Source: Herbidospora mongoliensis | GTDB taxonomy: Bacteria > Actinomycetota > Actinomycetes > Streptosporangiales > Streptosporangiaceae | Direction: 5' to 3' | Assembly (NCBI RefSeq): GCF_001570545.1 | Contig: NZ_BBXD01000009.1 | Location: forward strand, 186,001-250,000 | Length of the DNA: 64,000 bases | In this document: piece by piece, positions 34,538 to 44,900 of the stretch | How the letters are laid out: each line of letters begins with the position of its first letter | Position numbering within the stretch: position 1 is the stretch's first letter | Program-made: the position numbers and the translations under genes | The notes under the pieces: model-generated | What the model was told of the DNA's origin: nothing | Seen by the model: only the letters and a program-made list of their open reading frames with translations | Database searches by the model: none

Positions 34538-35371
34538 CGCCGGGGGGATCCGGCTGACGACGTCCAGGACCTTCCGGGCCGAGGCCGCGTCGTGGACTCT
34601 GAACACCCGCGCGCCCTGCACCGCCGAGATCGCCAATGTGGCCAGGGTGCCCGCGTGCCGCTGGTCGACGGGCAGGCCGCCGAGGGTTTCGCCGACGAAG
34701 TCCTTGTTCGAGACGGCCACCAGGACCGGCCAGCCGGTCGCGACCATCTCGTCGAGACGGCGGCTGAGTTCCAGGGAGTGGTAGGTGTTCTTGCCGAAGT
34801 CGTGGGCGGGGTCGATCAGGATCCTGTCCCGCGAAACCCCCGCGGCGAGCGCCTTCGCCGCCAAATCAGTCGTGTACGACACCACGTCGCCCACCACGTC
34901 GTCATAGGCGATCCGATGGGGGCGGGTGCGCGGTTCGACGCGGCCGGCGTGAGCGCAGACCAGGCCGATGTCGTGTTTGGCGGCCACGTCGGCCAGACCG
35001 GGGTCGACGCCGCCCCACGTGTCATTGAGGAGGTCGGCTCCGGCCGCCGCGACGACCTCGCCCACCTCGGCGCGCCAGGTGTCGACGCTGATGATCACGT
35101 CGTCGTGGCGTTCGCGGACGGCCGCCACGAGGTCGGCGACTCGGCGGATCTCCTCCGCCACGTCCACGTCGTCGCCCGGTCCCGCCTTCACGCCGCCGAT
35201 GTCGACGATGTCGGCGCCCTCACTGATCAGGCGGGAGGCGGCGTCGAGGGCGGCGGTGAAGCCGTAGGTCGCGCCCCGGTCGTAGAAGGAGTCGGGGGTG
35301 CGGTTGACCACGGCCATGATCGCGTGGTCGCCGGGACCGAAGACACGGCCGCGAAGGCGCAGAGTAGACAT
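34520..35371 (-). CDS. folP2: FolP2-type dihydropteroate synthase homolog
   Basis: 283 residues. Pterin-binding TIM barrel: IMAVVNRTPDSFYDRG, VDIGGVKAGPG (the usual DIGGESTRPG is altered), ISVDTWRAEV, DLLNDTWGG, LIDPAHDFGKN and VAVSNKDFVGETLGG, FRVHDAASAR at the end. The SFYDRG and GGVKAGPG wording is that of mycobacterial FolP2, reported not to make dihydropteroate, and not of the true FolP. Its role is thus uncertain. In mycobacteria folP2 neighbours gpgS; in this window the two genes are about 22 kb apart. The ATG is eight bases beyond a TAGGCT hexamer, suggesting leaderless expression. Confidence 0.85.
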   Translation of the reverse strand: MSTLRLRGRVFGPGDHAIMAVVNRTPDSFYDRGATYGFTAALDAASRLISEGADIVDIGGVKAGPGDDVDVAEEIRRVADLVAAVRERHDDVIISVDTWRAEVGEVVAAAGADLLNDTWGGVDPGLADVAAKHDIGLVCAHAGRVEPRTRPHRIAYDDVVGDVVSYTTDLAAKALAAGVSRDRILIDPAHDFGKNTYHSLELSRRLDEMVATGWPVLVAVSNKDFVGETLGGLPVDQRHAGTLATLAISAVQGARVFRVHDAASARKVLDVVSRIPPASAVDH

Positions 35372-35519
35372 CGTCAGCGAGCCTACTCCGCGCCCTCCCG
35401 TGATCTTCCAGCGTGATCTCCGGACTGCGGGTGGTGCTTCGGGAAATGGCCGATCCAGAAGTGCCCCCACAGGGCCGGCCCACTAATCCGACAAGTCGGA
35501 TTTGGAACGGTCCAAGCGT

Positions 35520-36389
35520 TTATGCGGCGGATCCTCCTTCTGCCAGGGTCACGAAGTCGAGCGCGGTCGCGGGCAGTCGCTTGCGGGCGTGCACGATCGC
35601 GATGATCTTCCTCGGAGCCGGGTCGAGCGACCGGACGACCAGGCCGGCGCGGGCCGCCTGCTCGGCCATGCCCCGGTACCACAGGAGCGAGGCCTGACCT
35701 TCACGTACGGCGGGGAGCCACTTGGCCCTCTCGTCCGACTCCAGCGCGGGGATGGGGCGGACTCCGTACGAGGTGAAGATCTGGTCGAACTCCCGGCGGC
35801 GCGGACTGCCCTGGCCGGGCAGGACCAGCCGCATGCCGTTGAGCTTGCTCATCGGCACCGGGTCGGGCAGGTCGAGGCCGGGCGGCGAGATCAGGACGAT
35901 CTCCTGCCGCTCCAGCGGGTGACTGACCAGGTCGGTGGGCACCGGCAGGTCGGTTAACCCGAGGTCGGCCCGCTGCTCGCGGACGGCGGTGACGACGCTG
36001 TCCCGCCCGTCGCAGCGGACGATGTGCACGCGGATCCCCGGATGCTCCGCCACATAGGCGGGCAACAGGCGACCCGCGAGCCCCGGTTCCAGGCTCGGCG
36101 TCGACGCGATGCGCAGTTCGGCACCCGACGTGTGCGACTGGGTCGCCAGCGCCTCGATCTCCCGGACGGCGTCGAGCGCCTCCCGGGCGAGTTTGACGAC
36201 CCGGCGCCCCTGCGCGGTCACGACGACCCCTCGCCCGGAACGGGCGAAGAGCGTCATGCCGAGCTCCCTTTCGAGGTCCCGGATCGCTCGGGAGAGCGCG
36301 GGCTGAGCGATGTAGAGGGACCTCGCGGCGTCGGTCATCGTGCGGTGCTCTGCGGTGGCTACCACATAGCGGAGCTGTTGCAGATTCAT
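35520..36389 (-). CDS. LysR-family transcriptional regulator
   Basis: 289 residues. N-terminal winged helix: LRYVVATAEHRTMTDAARSL, then YIAQPALSRAIRDLERELGM, then TLFARSGRGVVVT. The C-terminal effector domain starts ELRIASTPSLEPGLAGRLLP and contains ERQEIVLISPPGLDLPDPV. The target is not evident: the divergent neighbour is a metallopeptidase gene 153 bp away and the downstream gene is folP2. The ATG is seven bases after TAGCGT, i.e. probably leaderless. The 148-bp gap between its end and folP2 shows no feature. Confidence 0.92.
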   Translation of the reverse strand: MNLQQLRYVVATAEHRTMTDAARSLYIAQPALSRAIRDLERELGMTLFARSGRGVVVTAQGRRVVKLAREALDAVREIEALATQSHTSGAELRIASTPSLEPGLAGRLLPAYVAEHPGIRVHIVRCDGRDSVVTAVREQRADLGLTDLPVPTDLVSHPLERQEIVLISPPGLDLPDPVPMSKLNGMRLVLPGQGSPRRREFDQIFTSYGVRPIPALESDERAKWLPAVREGQASLLWYRGMAEQAARAGLVVRSLDPAPRKIIAIVHARKRLPATALDFVTLAEGGSAA

Positions 36390-36542
36390 GCCAAAGACGC
36401 TAGGGCAGACGAGGCATCCGAATCCGGTACATCGCAGAGATCACCTCGGATGATTACCCGTAGTGCCGGATTGGTGCGACATCCGTGACGAGTGTGAAAT
36501 CAGTATTGTTCTGCCCATTCTTGGACCGAGGGGGTCAACGAG

Positions 36543-37676
36543 TTGGGGCAGCCGTTTCCACCGCCTCCCGGCCGCCACCCATACGGTTCGAAGGGCCCGT
36601 CACACCCTCCGCAGGGGTACCCTTCGCCGCCCGCGCCCCCGCCCTCCCCGGGACGACGGCGCCCCCCGTACCAAGGACCGCCGCCCGGTCCCCGATTCGC
36701 CCCCGGTATGCGGCCACCGCCCGCGGGGCCCTACGGGCCGCCCCGGCGTCTGCCGGAGCACTGGCGGCCACGCCGCCGGTCGAGTGCGGGTGCGATCGCG
36801 GGGGGTTTCCTCGGATTGGTCGCGGTGGCGTTCGTGTTCCTCATCGTCGGCGCGGCGATGAGTGACGCGTCGTCTCCCGCCGGACGACCGCAGAGCGCAG
36901 AAGGGGGCGTGAAGAAGGCCGTACAGGAACAGCGGGCGCCGCTCGACACGTCGCTCAAGGAGAACACGGTCTATTCGGCGGGCTCGCTCCCCCGCACCCG
37001 TTGCCCTGGTGGGCGCGCGGACGTGTTCGACCACGACCAGATCAAGGCGCACATCCTGAAGACGGCCACGTGCATGGACCAGGCCTGGCAGGCCGCACTC
37101 GGAAAGGCCGGCATCCCGTTCGAGCCGCCGAAGTGGGTCATCGCGCCGGGCGAGGGGCGGGGGCCGTGCGGGGACTTCCCGCAGGCGGACAGCGCGGCGC
37201 CGTACTACTGCCCGCGAACCATGTCCGTGTACGCCTCCACCGGCGCCATGGCGAACGGCAACGGCGAGTCGACCGGCTACGCGCGGATCTCCACGTGGCA
37301 CGGCACCTACACGGCGATGATGAGCCACGAGTACGGCCACCACGTCCAGCAGCTCAGCGGTCTCGCGCAGGCGCGCTGGGACAGGACGCTCGCCGCCGCG
37401 TCGGAGACCCAGCGGCTGGCGCTGAGCAGACGGCTCGAACTCCAGGCCAACTGCTTCGCCGGGATGTTCATGCGGGCCGTCGCGCCGAGTTACCCGGTTC
37501 CGGCGGAACGGCGACGCGACCTGTTCGCGTTCTGGGGGAATCTCGGCGACCAGCGAGGCCGTCCACGCGACCACGGATCGCCGCCGAACAACGGTGTCTG
37601 GTTCCGGCAGGGGTGGCAGAAGCAGCACACCGGCCGGTGCAACACGTGGACGACACCGGCCGGGAAGGTCTCCTAG
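36543..37676 (+). CDS. Membrane-anchored neutral zinc metallopeptidase (YpfJ-like)
   Basis: 377 residues. The first ~78 are a Pro/Gly/Arg-rich cytoplasmic tail, then one TM helix (AIAGGFLGLVAVAFVFLIVG), then an extracellular domain. The zinc site is MMSHEYGHHVQQL (HExxH form HEYGH), and a later Glu in RLELQANCFAGMF is the likely third ligand. Cys pairs (TRCPGGRAD, TATCMDQAW, GPCGDF, YYCPRT) suggest disulphides. The start is TTG at 36543, supported by GAGGGGGT upstream; no ATG is suitable. Function is unknown although the family is widespread. A secreted paralog with HEWGH is encoded at 56566-57228. Confidence 0.85.
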   Translation: MGQPFPPPPGRHPYGSKGPSHPPQGYPSPPAPPPSPGRRRPPYQGPPPGPRFAPGMRPPPAGPYGPPRRLPEHWRPRRRSSAGAIAGGFLGLVAVAFVFLIVGAAMSDASSPAGRPQSAEGGVKKAVQEQRAPLDTSLKENTVYSAGSLPRTRCPGGRADVFDHDQIKAHILKTATCMDQAWQAALGKAGIPFEPPKWVIAPGEGRGPCGDFPQADSAAPYYCPRTMSVYASTGAMANGNGESTGYARISTWHGTYTAMMSHEYGHHVQQLSGLAQARWDRTLAAASETQRLALSRRLELQANCFAGMFMRAVAPSYPVPAERRRDLFAFWGNLGDQRGRPRDHGSPPNNGVWFRQGWQKQHTGRCNTWTTPAGKVS

Positions 37677-37774
37677 ACAAGCCTTCTTTCCGGATGTGTT
37701 CAGTGTTGTCCAGATTTGAGAGCTAGAATCCCTGGGCATCGCAGGGGCAATAACGAGCAGAGGAGCGGTTGACC

Positions 37775-39751
37775 ATGCGTCGTGGGGGAGCCGCGGGTGA
37801 CGAGTCACGTCAGAGACGCACCCGTAAGCGCCCCCAGAAGTCCCCCGAGGACTTCCCCGGCGGGGTCGCCGACGAAACATACGAAGACCATCAACCGCCC
37901 GCAGAACCTTCTGTGCCGCCGCAGACCGGGTCATTCGCCGCAATCCCGAAGACCGCCGGCCCCCAGCCGGACCCGGTACCCAAGAACGCCGGTCCGGGCG
38001 CGAACTCCGACAGTCAGCAGGGCGGCAATCCGGTCGGCGGTGTCCACGTCTGGGGTGCCGCCTCAGGTGGCGCGCACGCGGGCGGTCCCCCGAAGAACTC
38101 GGACGAGGGCGTCCACGTGGGCGGTCCCCCGAACGCCGGGCAGCCGCAGTTCATGCCTCCCCCGGCCGTGCAGGGCCCGCCCGCCGAGCAGCGCGTCGGC
38201 GACGACGAGGTCACCCGGCCCGGACCGCCGCGCAAGTCCTCCCCCCTGCCGCCCCAGCGTCCGGCCCAGCGACCCCAGGGCGCGGGGAACAGGTCGCCGA
38301 AGTTCGGCAGGCCGCTCACGACCGGCGGCATCATCGGCTGGACCGCCCTGTCGGCGATCGTGCCGGGCGCCGCGCACCTGCGCAGCGGGCGGCGCAAGCT
38401 CGGGTTCATCTTCCTCGGCACGTTCGGCCTCGTCCTCATCGCGGCCGTCGTGTTCGGCATCGGGATCCTCGGGAACATCGGTTCGGCCGTCCGGGAGAGC
38501 ACGCTGACGACCGTCCTGGTCGGCTCGGCCGTGCTGGCGCTGGCGTGGTTCGCGCTGGTGCTCATGTCCTACGTCTCGCTGCAACCCGACCGGCTGCCCC
38601 AACGGGGGCAGATCGTGTCGGGCATCGCGGTGGGCGCGCTGTGCGTCGCGGTCATGGCGCCGTTCGCGTTCGCGGCGACCACGGTGAACGCCGCGCAGGA
38701 CCTGCTCGACGCCTTCCCCTCCGACGCGGAAGCCGGCAACCCCACGTCGGTGCCCATCAAGGCCGAGGACCCGTGGAACGGCAAGAAGCGGGTCAACTTC
38801 CTGCTCATCGGCGGTGACGCCGCCGGCAACCGGGTCGGCGTGCGGACCGACTCGATGCAGGTGGCCAGCGTCAACATCCAGACCGGCAACACGATCCTGT
38901 TCGCGCTGCCGCGCAACCTCCAGCACGTCCACTTCAGCAAGAACAGCCCGCTCAACCAGCAGTTCCCGAGCGGCTTCCGCGCCGAGCTCCCCAACGGGGG
39001 CCTGCTGAACGAGGTCTGGCAGTACGCCGAGGACTACCCCAATCTGGGGGTACGCGGCCCCGCCGCCCTCAAGGACGCCATCAGCACCACACTCGGCCTG
39101 CACGTCGACTACTACGCCATGGTCGACATGTACGGCTTCGCCGCCCTCGTCGACGCGATCGGCGGCCTTGAGATCAACGTGCAGACCGACATCAAGTACG
39201 GCGGCGTCTACGGCACCGCCGGCACCATCCCGGCGGGCAGGCGCGTCCTGAACGGCGAGCAGGTCCTCTGGTACGGCCGCTCCCGCGTCGGCAGCGACGA
39301 CTTCTCCCGCATGGGCCGCCAGCGCTGCGTGATCGGCGCCCTGGCCCAGCAGGCGTCGCCCCCGGTCGTGCTGGCCAACTTCACGAAGATCGTGTCGGCG
39401 GCGAAGCGGCTCTTCAGGACCGACATCCCCCGCCCGCTGCTGGAACACCTCGTGACGCTCGGCCTGAAGGTGAAGAACGCCAAGATCACCAGCACCCAGT
39501 TCGTCCCGCCGCAGATCTGGCCGGGCAGCGCCGACTGGGTGAAGATCCACAAGATGGTCGCCACGGCCATCCGCAAGTCCAACGGCGGCGTCGCCCCCGT
39601 CCAGGCGGGCGTGACCGCGTCACCGAGCGGCAGCGTGCCGGCCACGACCGCGCCGTCCCCCACCCCGACGGCGGCCAGGCCCTCGAACGTGCCGACCCCG
39701 AACTCCCAGGCGACCGAGGACAAGTCCCTCGCGGAGCTCTGCGGGTTCTGA
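37775..39751 (+). CDS. LCP (LytR-CpsA-Psr) family cell-wall glycopolymer transferase
   Basis: 658 residues from the ATG at 37775, which has GAGGAG nine bases upstream (a TTG at 37769 is too close). Residues 1-190 are a Pro/Gly/Gln-rich disordered cytoplasmic region. Three to four TM helices follow (FIFLGTFGLVLIAAVVFGIG, TVLVGSAVLALAWFALVLM, IVSGIAVGALCVAVMAPFAF). The LCP domain spans about residues 330-540: VNFLLIGGDA, RTDSMQVASVNIQTGNTILF, ALPRNLQHVHF, and the Arg-rich end LWYGRSRVGSDDFSRMGRQR. The family moves teichoic-acid or arabinogalactan-like polymers from lipid carrier to peptidoglycan. The extra TM helices and long N-terminus are unusual compared with single-TM LCP proteins. Confidence 0.9.
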   Translation: MRRGGAAGDESRQRRTRKRPQKSPEDFPGGVADETYEDHQPPAEPSVPPQTGSFAAIPKTAGPQPDPVPKNAGPGANSDSQQGGNPVGGVHVWGAASGGAHAGGPPKNSDEGVHVGGPPNAGQPQFMPPPAVQGPPAEQRVGDDEVTRPGPPRKSSPLPPQRPAQRPQGAGNRSPKFGRPLTTGGIIGWTALSAIVPGAAHLRSGRRKLGFIFLGTFGLVLIAAVVFGIGILGNIGSAVRESTLTTVLVGSAVLALAWFALVLMSYVSLQPDRLPQRGQIVSGIAVGALCVAVMAPFAFAATTVNAAQDLLDAFPSDAEAGNPTSVPIKAEDPWNGKKRVNFLLIGGDAAGNRVGVRTDSMQVASVNIQTGNTILFALPRNLQHVHFSKNSPLNQQFPSGFRAELPNGGLLNEVWQYAEDYPNLGVRGPAALKDAISTTLGLHVDYYAMVDMYGFAALVDAIGGLEINVQTDIKYGGVYGTAGTIPAGRRVLNGEQVLWYGRSRVGSDDFSRMGRQRCVIGALAQQASPPVVLANFTKIVSAAKRLFRTDIPRPLLEHLVTLGLKVKNAKITSTQFVPPQIWPGSADWVKIHKMVATAIRKSNGGVAPVQAGVTASPSGSVPATTAPSPTPTAARPSNVPTPNSQATEDKSLAELCGF

Positions 39752-39801
39752 CCGGCGCTTCACCTCCGCCAGGTGTGGCGCCGGCCTCCTGAAAGCGGAA
39801 A

Positions 39802-39832
39802 GCCCCGGGGCCGCTGAAGCGGCGCCCGGGGC
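39802..39832. terminator. Bidirectional terminator between convergent LCP and ThuA/DUF1080 genes
   Basis: GCCCCGGG and CCGCT pair with AGCGG and CCCGGGGC around a GA loop, giving a 13-bp stem with a single G-C slip. The left flank has GGAAA and the right flank CTGGATC. It serves both converging genes; their stops are 51 bp and 19 bp away. Confidence 0.75.
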
Positions 39833-39850
39833 CCTGGATCCGTGGAGCGG

Positions 39851-41941
39851 TTACTTCTCCAGGACGAACTGGTCCACGTCGAAGAGGGATCCGGATCCGC
39901 CGGTGAACCTCAGGAAGATCGCGCCGGAGGCCGAGCTCGTGAGGTTGGCGGAGACGGTCTGGAAGGTGTCCCAGCTGCCGGTGTTCGGGATCGACAGGGT
40001 GCCGATGACCGTTCCGGTGGCAGAGCCCGCGCGGACCTCGATGGCGCCGCCGGGACCCCCCGAGGAGTAGCGCACCGTGATGCGGGTGGCACCGTTGGCG
40101 GTGACCTGGTTGAAGCCGGCCCAGTCACCGTTGTCGATGAAGCCGAGCGTGGTCCCGCCGACGGCGGGGCCGTGCGCGGCCGTCTGGACGCCCGACTGCG
40201 ACGTGAACGCCTCGCCCTGGACCGTGGTCTGCGTCGGCGTGGAGCCGGTGGTCAGGGTGATGGTGTCGACGTCGAGCAGGGCGCCCGAGCCGCCGCTGAA
40301 GGTGAGGAACAGCGGGCCGGAGGCGTTGCTGTTCAGCGAGGTGGTGACGTTCTGGAAGGTGTCCCAGCTGCCGGTGTTCGGCACGTTGACCGTGCCCAGC
40401 ACCGTGCCGGTCTGGGAGCCCGCCCTGATCGTGATGGTGCCGCCGGGGCCGCCCGAGGAGACCCGCGCGGTGAAGCTGTTCTTCCCGGCGGTGGAGAAGT
40501 TGGCGTAGCCGACCCAGTCGCCGTTGTCGACGTAGCCGACGGTGGTGCCGCCGCTGGCGGCGGCGTGACCGGCGGGCTGCACGCCCGAGTTCGAGGTGTA
40601 CGACTCGGCCTCGATCGTCGTCGGCTGCTGGGGCGGGTTGCCGCCCAGCTCCTTGATGCGGACGTTGCGGAACGACACGTCGTCGCCGGTGCCGTGGTTC
40701 TGCAGGCCGATGTAGCCCTGCGCCAGCGAACGGTTGGCCACCGTGTTGGTGAAGTCGTTGATCAGGCGGCCGTTGAGGTAGACGCGGAGCCGCTCGCCCT
40801 CGACGAGGAGCTCGTAGGTGTTCCACGCGCCCGGGGGGTTGAGCGCGGCGTCGCGGGCGGTGACGTCGGCCGACTTGAAGCCGTAGATCGAACCGGTCGT
40901 CTTGTCGGCGGTGTCGGTCGAGTCGATCTGGATCTCGTAGCCGTTGTTCACGGCCGAGTTCACGTCGGTCGAGCTCGGGAAGCCCACGAAGATGCCGGAG
41001 TTGTCGTCTCCGTCCATCTTCCAGTCGGCCTTCAGCGAGTACGAGGTGTACTCCTTGGCCGAGTACCAGAGCAGGCCCATGCCGCCGGTCGACTTCAGGG
41101 TGGCGTCGGTGTTGGTGAAGCTGCCCGGTCCGGCCTGCGACCAGCCGGTGGTGGAGCCGTTGTAGATCGGGGTGTAGCCCGTCTCCACCCGGCAGTCCTG
41201 CTTGGCCCAGCCGGCCGCGTACCGGATGCCGCCGAGGAGCAGCGTCCGGAAGTTGGTCTCGCTGTAGCTGGCCTGGGTGTGGCCGAGGCCGGTGTAGAAG
41301 CTGCGGCCGTTGCTGACGGTCTTGCACCAGGTGATCGGGTGGTCGCCCATCCCGCCGCCGGAGTAGCTGCCCTCGTCGAGGTTCTGCAGGACCTTCGCGC
41401 TGTTACGCGGGTTGGTCCGGTAGGAGTACCACTCGTCCGAGCGGGACCAGGTCGCGCCCAGGTGGGACGTGGCCGCGTGGGCCCGGTCTTCGGTGCGGAC
41501 GGTGGCCGTCTGGATGGCCGGGTGGCTCTGGAACCAGGCGCCGACCAGGTTGCCGTAGTAGGCCCAGTCGTATTCGGTGTCGGCCGCCGCGTGGACGCCC
41601 ACGTAACCGCCGCCGCCGTTGATGTAGTTCTCGAACGCGGTCTGCTGGGTGCCGTTCAGCACGTCACCCGTGGTGCTCAGGAAGACCACGGCCTTGAAGT
41701 TGGCCAGGTTGCCTGCGGTGAACGCGTTGGCGTCCTCGGTGGCGGTGACCGTGAAGTTGTTGGCCGAGCCCAGTGACTGGATCGCCGCGATGCCCTGCGG
41801 GATCGAGTCGTGCCGGAAGCCCGCCGTCTTGGAGAAGACGAGCACCTGGTAGGCCGGGTCGGCGGCGTTGGCCGCCGTCGGCACGAGCGTGGAGGCGAGG
41901 ACGGCCGCCGCGGCGACCGCGCCCATGAGTAAGCGCTTCAT
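39851..41941 (-). CDS. Secreted ThuA - DUF1080 - CBM6-like x2 protein
   Basis: 696 residues from the ATG at 41941 (GAGGTGAG upstream). A signal peptide ends at ANAADP. ThuA-like domain ~30-250: YQVLVFSKTAGFRHDSI, VVFLSTTGDVL, GGGGYVGVHAAADTEYDW. DUF1080 ~255-435: FTPIYNG-like start YTPIYNGSTTGWSQ, SLKADWKMDGDDNSGIFVGF, GYEIQIDSTD, IYGFKSADVTARDAALNPPG and YIGLQNHG. DUF1080 members hydrate or cleave 3-keto-glycosides. Two ~125-residue CBM6-like modules end the chain, each with EAE/GEA..TS.SGVQ, GYVDNGDWVGY and SWDTFQNV. It lies 10 bp after the sugar-dehydrogenase gene in the same operon, so the two enzymes probably act together on an extracellular sugar polymer. Confidence 0.88.
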   Translation of the reverse strand: MKRLLMGAVAAAAVLASTLVPTAANAADPAYQVLVFSKTAGFRHDSIPQGIAAIQSLGSANNFTVTATEDANAFTAGNLANFKAVVFLSTTGDVLNGTQQTAFENYINGGGGYVGVHAAADTEYDWAYYGNLVGAWFQSHPAIQTATVRTEDRAHAATSHLGATWSRSDEWYSYRTNPRNSAKVLQNLDEGSYSGGGMGDHPITWCKTVSNGRSFYTGLGHTQASYSETNFRTLLLGGIRYAAGWAKQDCRVETGYTPIYNGSTTGWSQAGPGSFTNTDATLKSTGGMGLLWYSAKEYTSYSLKADWKMDGDDNSGIFVGFPSSTDVNSAVNNGYEIQIDSTDTADKTTGSIYGFKSADVTARDAALNPPGAWNTYELLVEGERLRVYLNGRLINDFTNTVANRSLAQGYIGLQNHGTGDDVSFRNVRIKELGGNPPQQPTTIEAESYTSNSGVQPAGHAAASGGTTVGYVDNGDWVGYANFSTAGKNSFTARVSSGGPGGTITIRAGSQTGTVLGTVNVPNTGSWDTFQNVTTSLNSNASGPLFLTFSGGSGALLDVDTITLTTGSTPTQTTVQGEAFTSQSGVQTAAHGPAVGGTTLGFIDNGDWAGFNQVTANGATRITVRYSSGGPGGAIEVRAGSATGTVIGTLSIPNTGSWDTFQTVSANLTSSASGAIFLRFTGGSGSLFDVDQFVLEK

Positions 41942-41951
41942 TTGACTCACC

Positions 41952-44900
41952 TCACTTCTGGATGGTGAAGGTGTCGACGTCGAACAGGGCACCGGAGCCG
42001 CCGGTGAAGCGGAGCACGACCTGACCGGTGGCCGACCCGGAGATCAGGCTCGCCGAGGTGGTCGCGAAGGTCTCCCAGCCGCCCGTGGGCGGTATGGCCA
42101 CCGTGCCGAGCACGGTGCCGGTCGCCGATCCGGCCCGGACCTCGATGGTCCCGCCGGGTCCTGCCGAGGAGTACTTGACGCTGATGCCGGTCGCGCCGTT
42201 CACGGTGACCTGGTTGTAGGCCGCCCAGTCGCCGCTCTCGATGTGTCCCGCGGTCAGCCCGCCCGACGCCGGGGTGTGCACGGCCTGCTGCACGCCGGAG
42301 GTGGACGTGTACGCCTCGCCCTCGACGGTCGTCGAAGGCGGCGGAGTGCTGCCCAGCGAGAAGGTGTCGATGTCGAACAGCGCGCCGGAACCGCCGGTGA
42401 AGGTGAGGAACAGCGCCCCGGTGCCGTTGCCGTTGAGCGTGGTGGAGACGTTGGCGAAGGTGTCGAAGCTGCCGGTGTTCGCGACGGCGACCGTACCGAG
42501 GACCGTGCCGGTCTGGCTGCCGGAGCGGATGGTGATGGTGCCGCCGGGGCCGCCCGAGGAGACGCGCGCCGTGAAGGAGGTCTTCCCGGACGTGCTCACC
42601 TGGGAGTAGCCGGCCCAGTCGCCGTTGTCGATGTAGCCGACGGTCTGGCCACCGGAGGCGGCGGCGTGCCCGGCGGTCTGGACGCCGGAGTTCGACGTGA
42701 ACGCCTCGCCCTCGATCGTCCCGGCGGGCGGCTGGCTGGTGCCGCCGTTGATGGTGAACGCGTCGAGGTCGAACAGGTTGCCCTGGCCGGTGGCGCCCTT
42801 GAAGACCAGGAACAGCGTGGTCGTCGCGGTCGGCACGTTGGTCAGGTTGGCGGTGACGTTGGTGAAGGTGTCCCAGCTGCCGGTGTTGGCGACCGTGGCG
42901 GTGCCCAGCAGGGTGCCGGTCGCCGAGCCCGCGCGCACTTCCAGGGTGCCGCCGACGCCACCGGAGGAGACCCGGGCGACGAAGGAGGTGGCGCCCGTCA
43001 GGTTGTACGGGGTGAAGGAGATCCAGTCGTTGTTGTCGACGAACCCGACCGTGGTGCCGCCTTCGGCCGCCGCGTGCGTGGCCACCTGGACGCCGTTCTG
43101 GGCGCCCCAGTGCTCGCCCTGGCGGTGCCGGGGCTGGAGGGTGCGGGTGACCGTGCTGGTCAGGCCGCCGTTGTCGGTGTACTCGGCGGTGAAGACGCCG
43201 TAGATGTTGGCGGCGGCGTCGTGCTCACCGTCGGACGGCACGGTGATGGTGCCCGAGCAGCCGTTCTTCGAGGTGATCTGGTGCGAGTGGCTGTCGTGGC
43301 CGAGGAAGTAGGTGAACTTCACCCGGGTGCAGTCGATCGAGCCGTCCTGCGGGTCGCTGACGGAGATCGAGTACGGGATCGTGTCGCCGAAGTTGAACAG
43401 GGCGCCGCTGACCGGCGTGTTCAGGGTGACCGTGGGGGCGGTGTTGCCGACCGTGATCGTCACGTTCGCGGTGCCCGTCAGGTTCCCGCTGTCGCGGACC
43501 GTCAGCGTCACGTTGTAAGTGCCGTTGGCGGTGTAGGTCTTGCTCGGGTTGGCCGCCGTGGAGGTGGTGCCGTCACCGAAGTTCCACGAGTAGGTCAGCG
43601 CCGAGCCCTCGGGGTCGGACGAGCCCGCCGAGGAGAAGGTCACCGCGAGCGGGGCCACACCGGAGGTCGGCGTCGCCGCGGCCTTGGCCACCGGGTTGCG
43701 GTTCGCGCCGCCGATGTACTCGATGCGGTACAGGGCCTGGTTGCCCGAGCCGGTGCCGTAGTCGAGGACGTACAGGGCGCCGTCGGGGCCGAAGGCCATG
43801 TCCATGACCTGGGTGCCGGTCCACGGGAAGCCGCTGATCTCGCCGACGCCGCCGGAGCTGGTGACCGCGATGGCCTTGATCCAGCGGCGGCCGTACTCAC
43901 CGGCGAAGAAGCGGCCGTCGAGCGACTGCGGGAACTTGACCGTCGAGGTGCTGTTCGCGTCGTAGCGGTAGACGGGGCCGCCCATCGGGGACTCCGAGCC
44001 GCCGCCGAACTCCGCCGGGCCGCCGGCCTCGCCGCCGTAGCGGATCCAGGCCGCGCGGGGCGCGGGCAGGGTCTGCAGGCCGGTGTTGCGGAAGGAGTTG
44101 TTCGTCGGACCGGTGGCGCAGTTGTACTTGGCCTGCGACGGACCGCTCGGGAACGTGTACTCGTTGTAGGTCTCGGCCGTGGTGTTGTTGCCCGTGCAGT
44201 AGGGCCAGCCGTAGTTGCCCGCCGAGGTGATGCGGTTGAACTCGACCTGGCCGCCGGGGCCCCGGTTGGCGTCCGCGCCGCCGGCGTCCGGGCCGTAGTC
44301 GCCCAGGTAGACGATGCCGGTGGCCTTGTCGACGCTCATCCGGAACGGGTTGCGCAGGCCCATCGCGTAGATCTCGGGACGGGTGTTCGCCGTCCCCGGC
44401 GCGAAGAGGTTGCCCGACGGGATCGTGTACGTCCCGTTGGCGGCCGGCTTGATGCGCAGGACCTTGCCGCGCAGGTCGTTGGTGTTGCCGGAGGAGCGCT
44501 GCGCGTCGAACTGCGGGTTGCGGTTGGTGCGCTCGTCGAGCGGGCTGTAGCTGTTCGACTCGAACGGGTTGGTGTCGTCACCCGTGGTCAGGTAGAGGTT
44601 CCCGGCCGCGTCGAAGTCGATGTCACCGCCCGCGTGGCAGCACTGGCCGCGGTCGTTGTCCACCCGCAGGGTGATCACTTCGCTGGCCATGTTGAGGGTG
44701 TTGTTGGTGTTCAGGGTGAACCGCGACAGGTAGAACTGGCCCTTCCAGGTGTTCCAGGTGTTCTGGTCACCGGTGGTGGGGGCGTCGCCGTCCGGGGTGC
44801 TCAGCCGGGGCGAGTAGTAGAGCCAGATGTAGCGGTTGGTGGCGAAGCCGGGGTCGACCGCCACGCCCTGGAGGCCCTCCTCGTCGTGCGTGTACACGTT

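Noticed and set aside
34520-35371. Calling the gene a plain folP
   Set aside because: The pterin motif matches FolP2 better; canonical DIGGESTRPG is absent.
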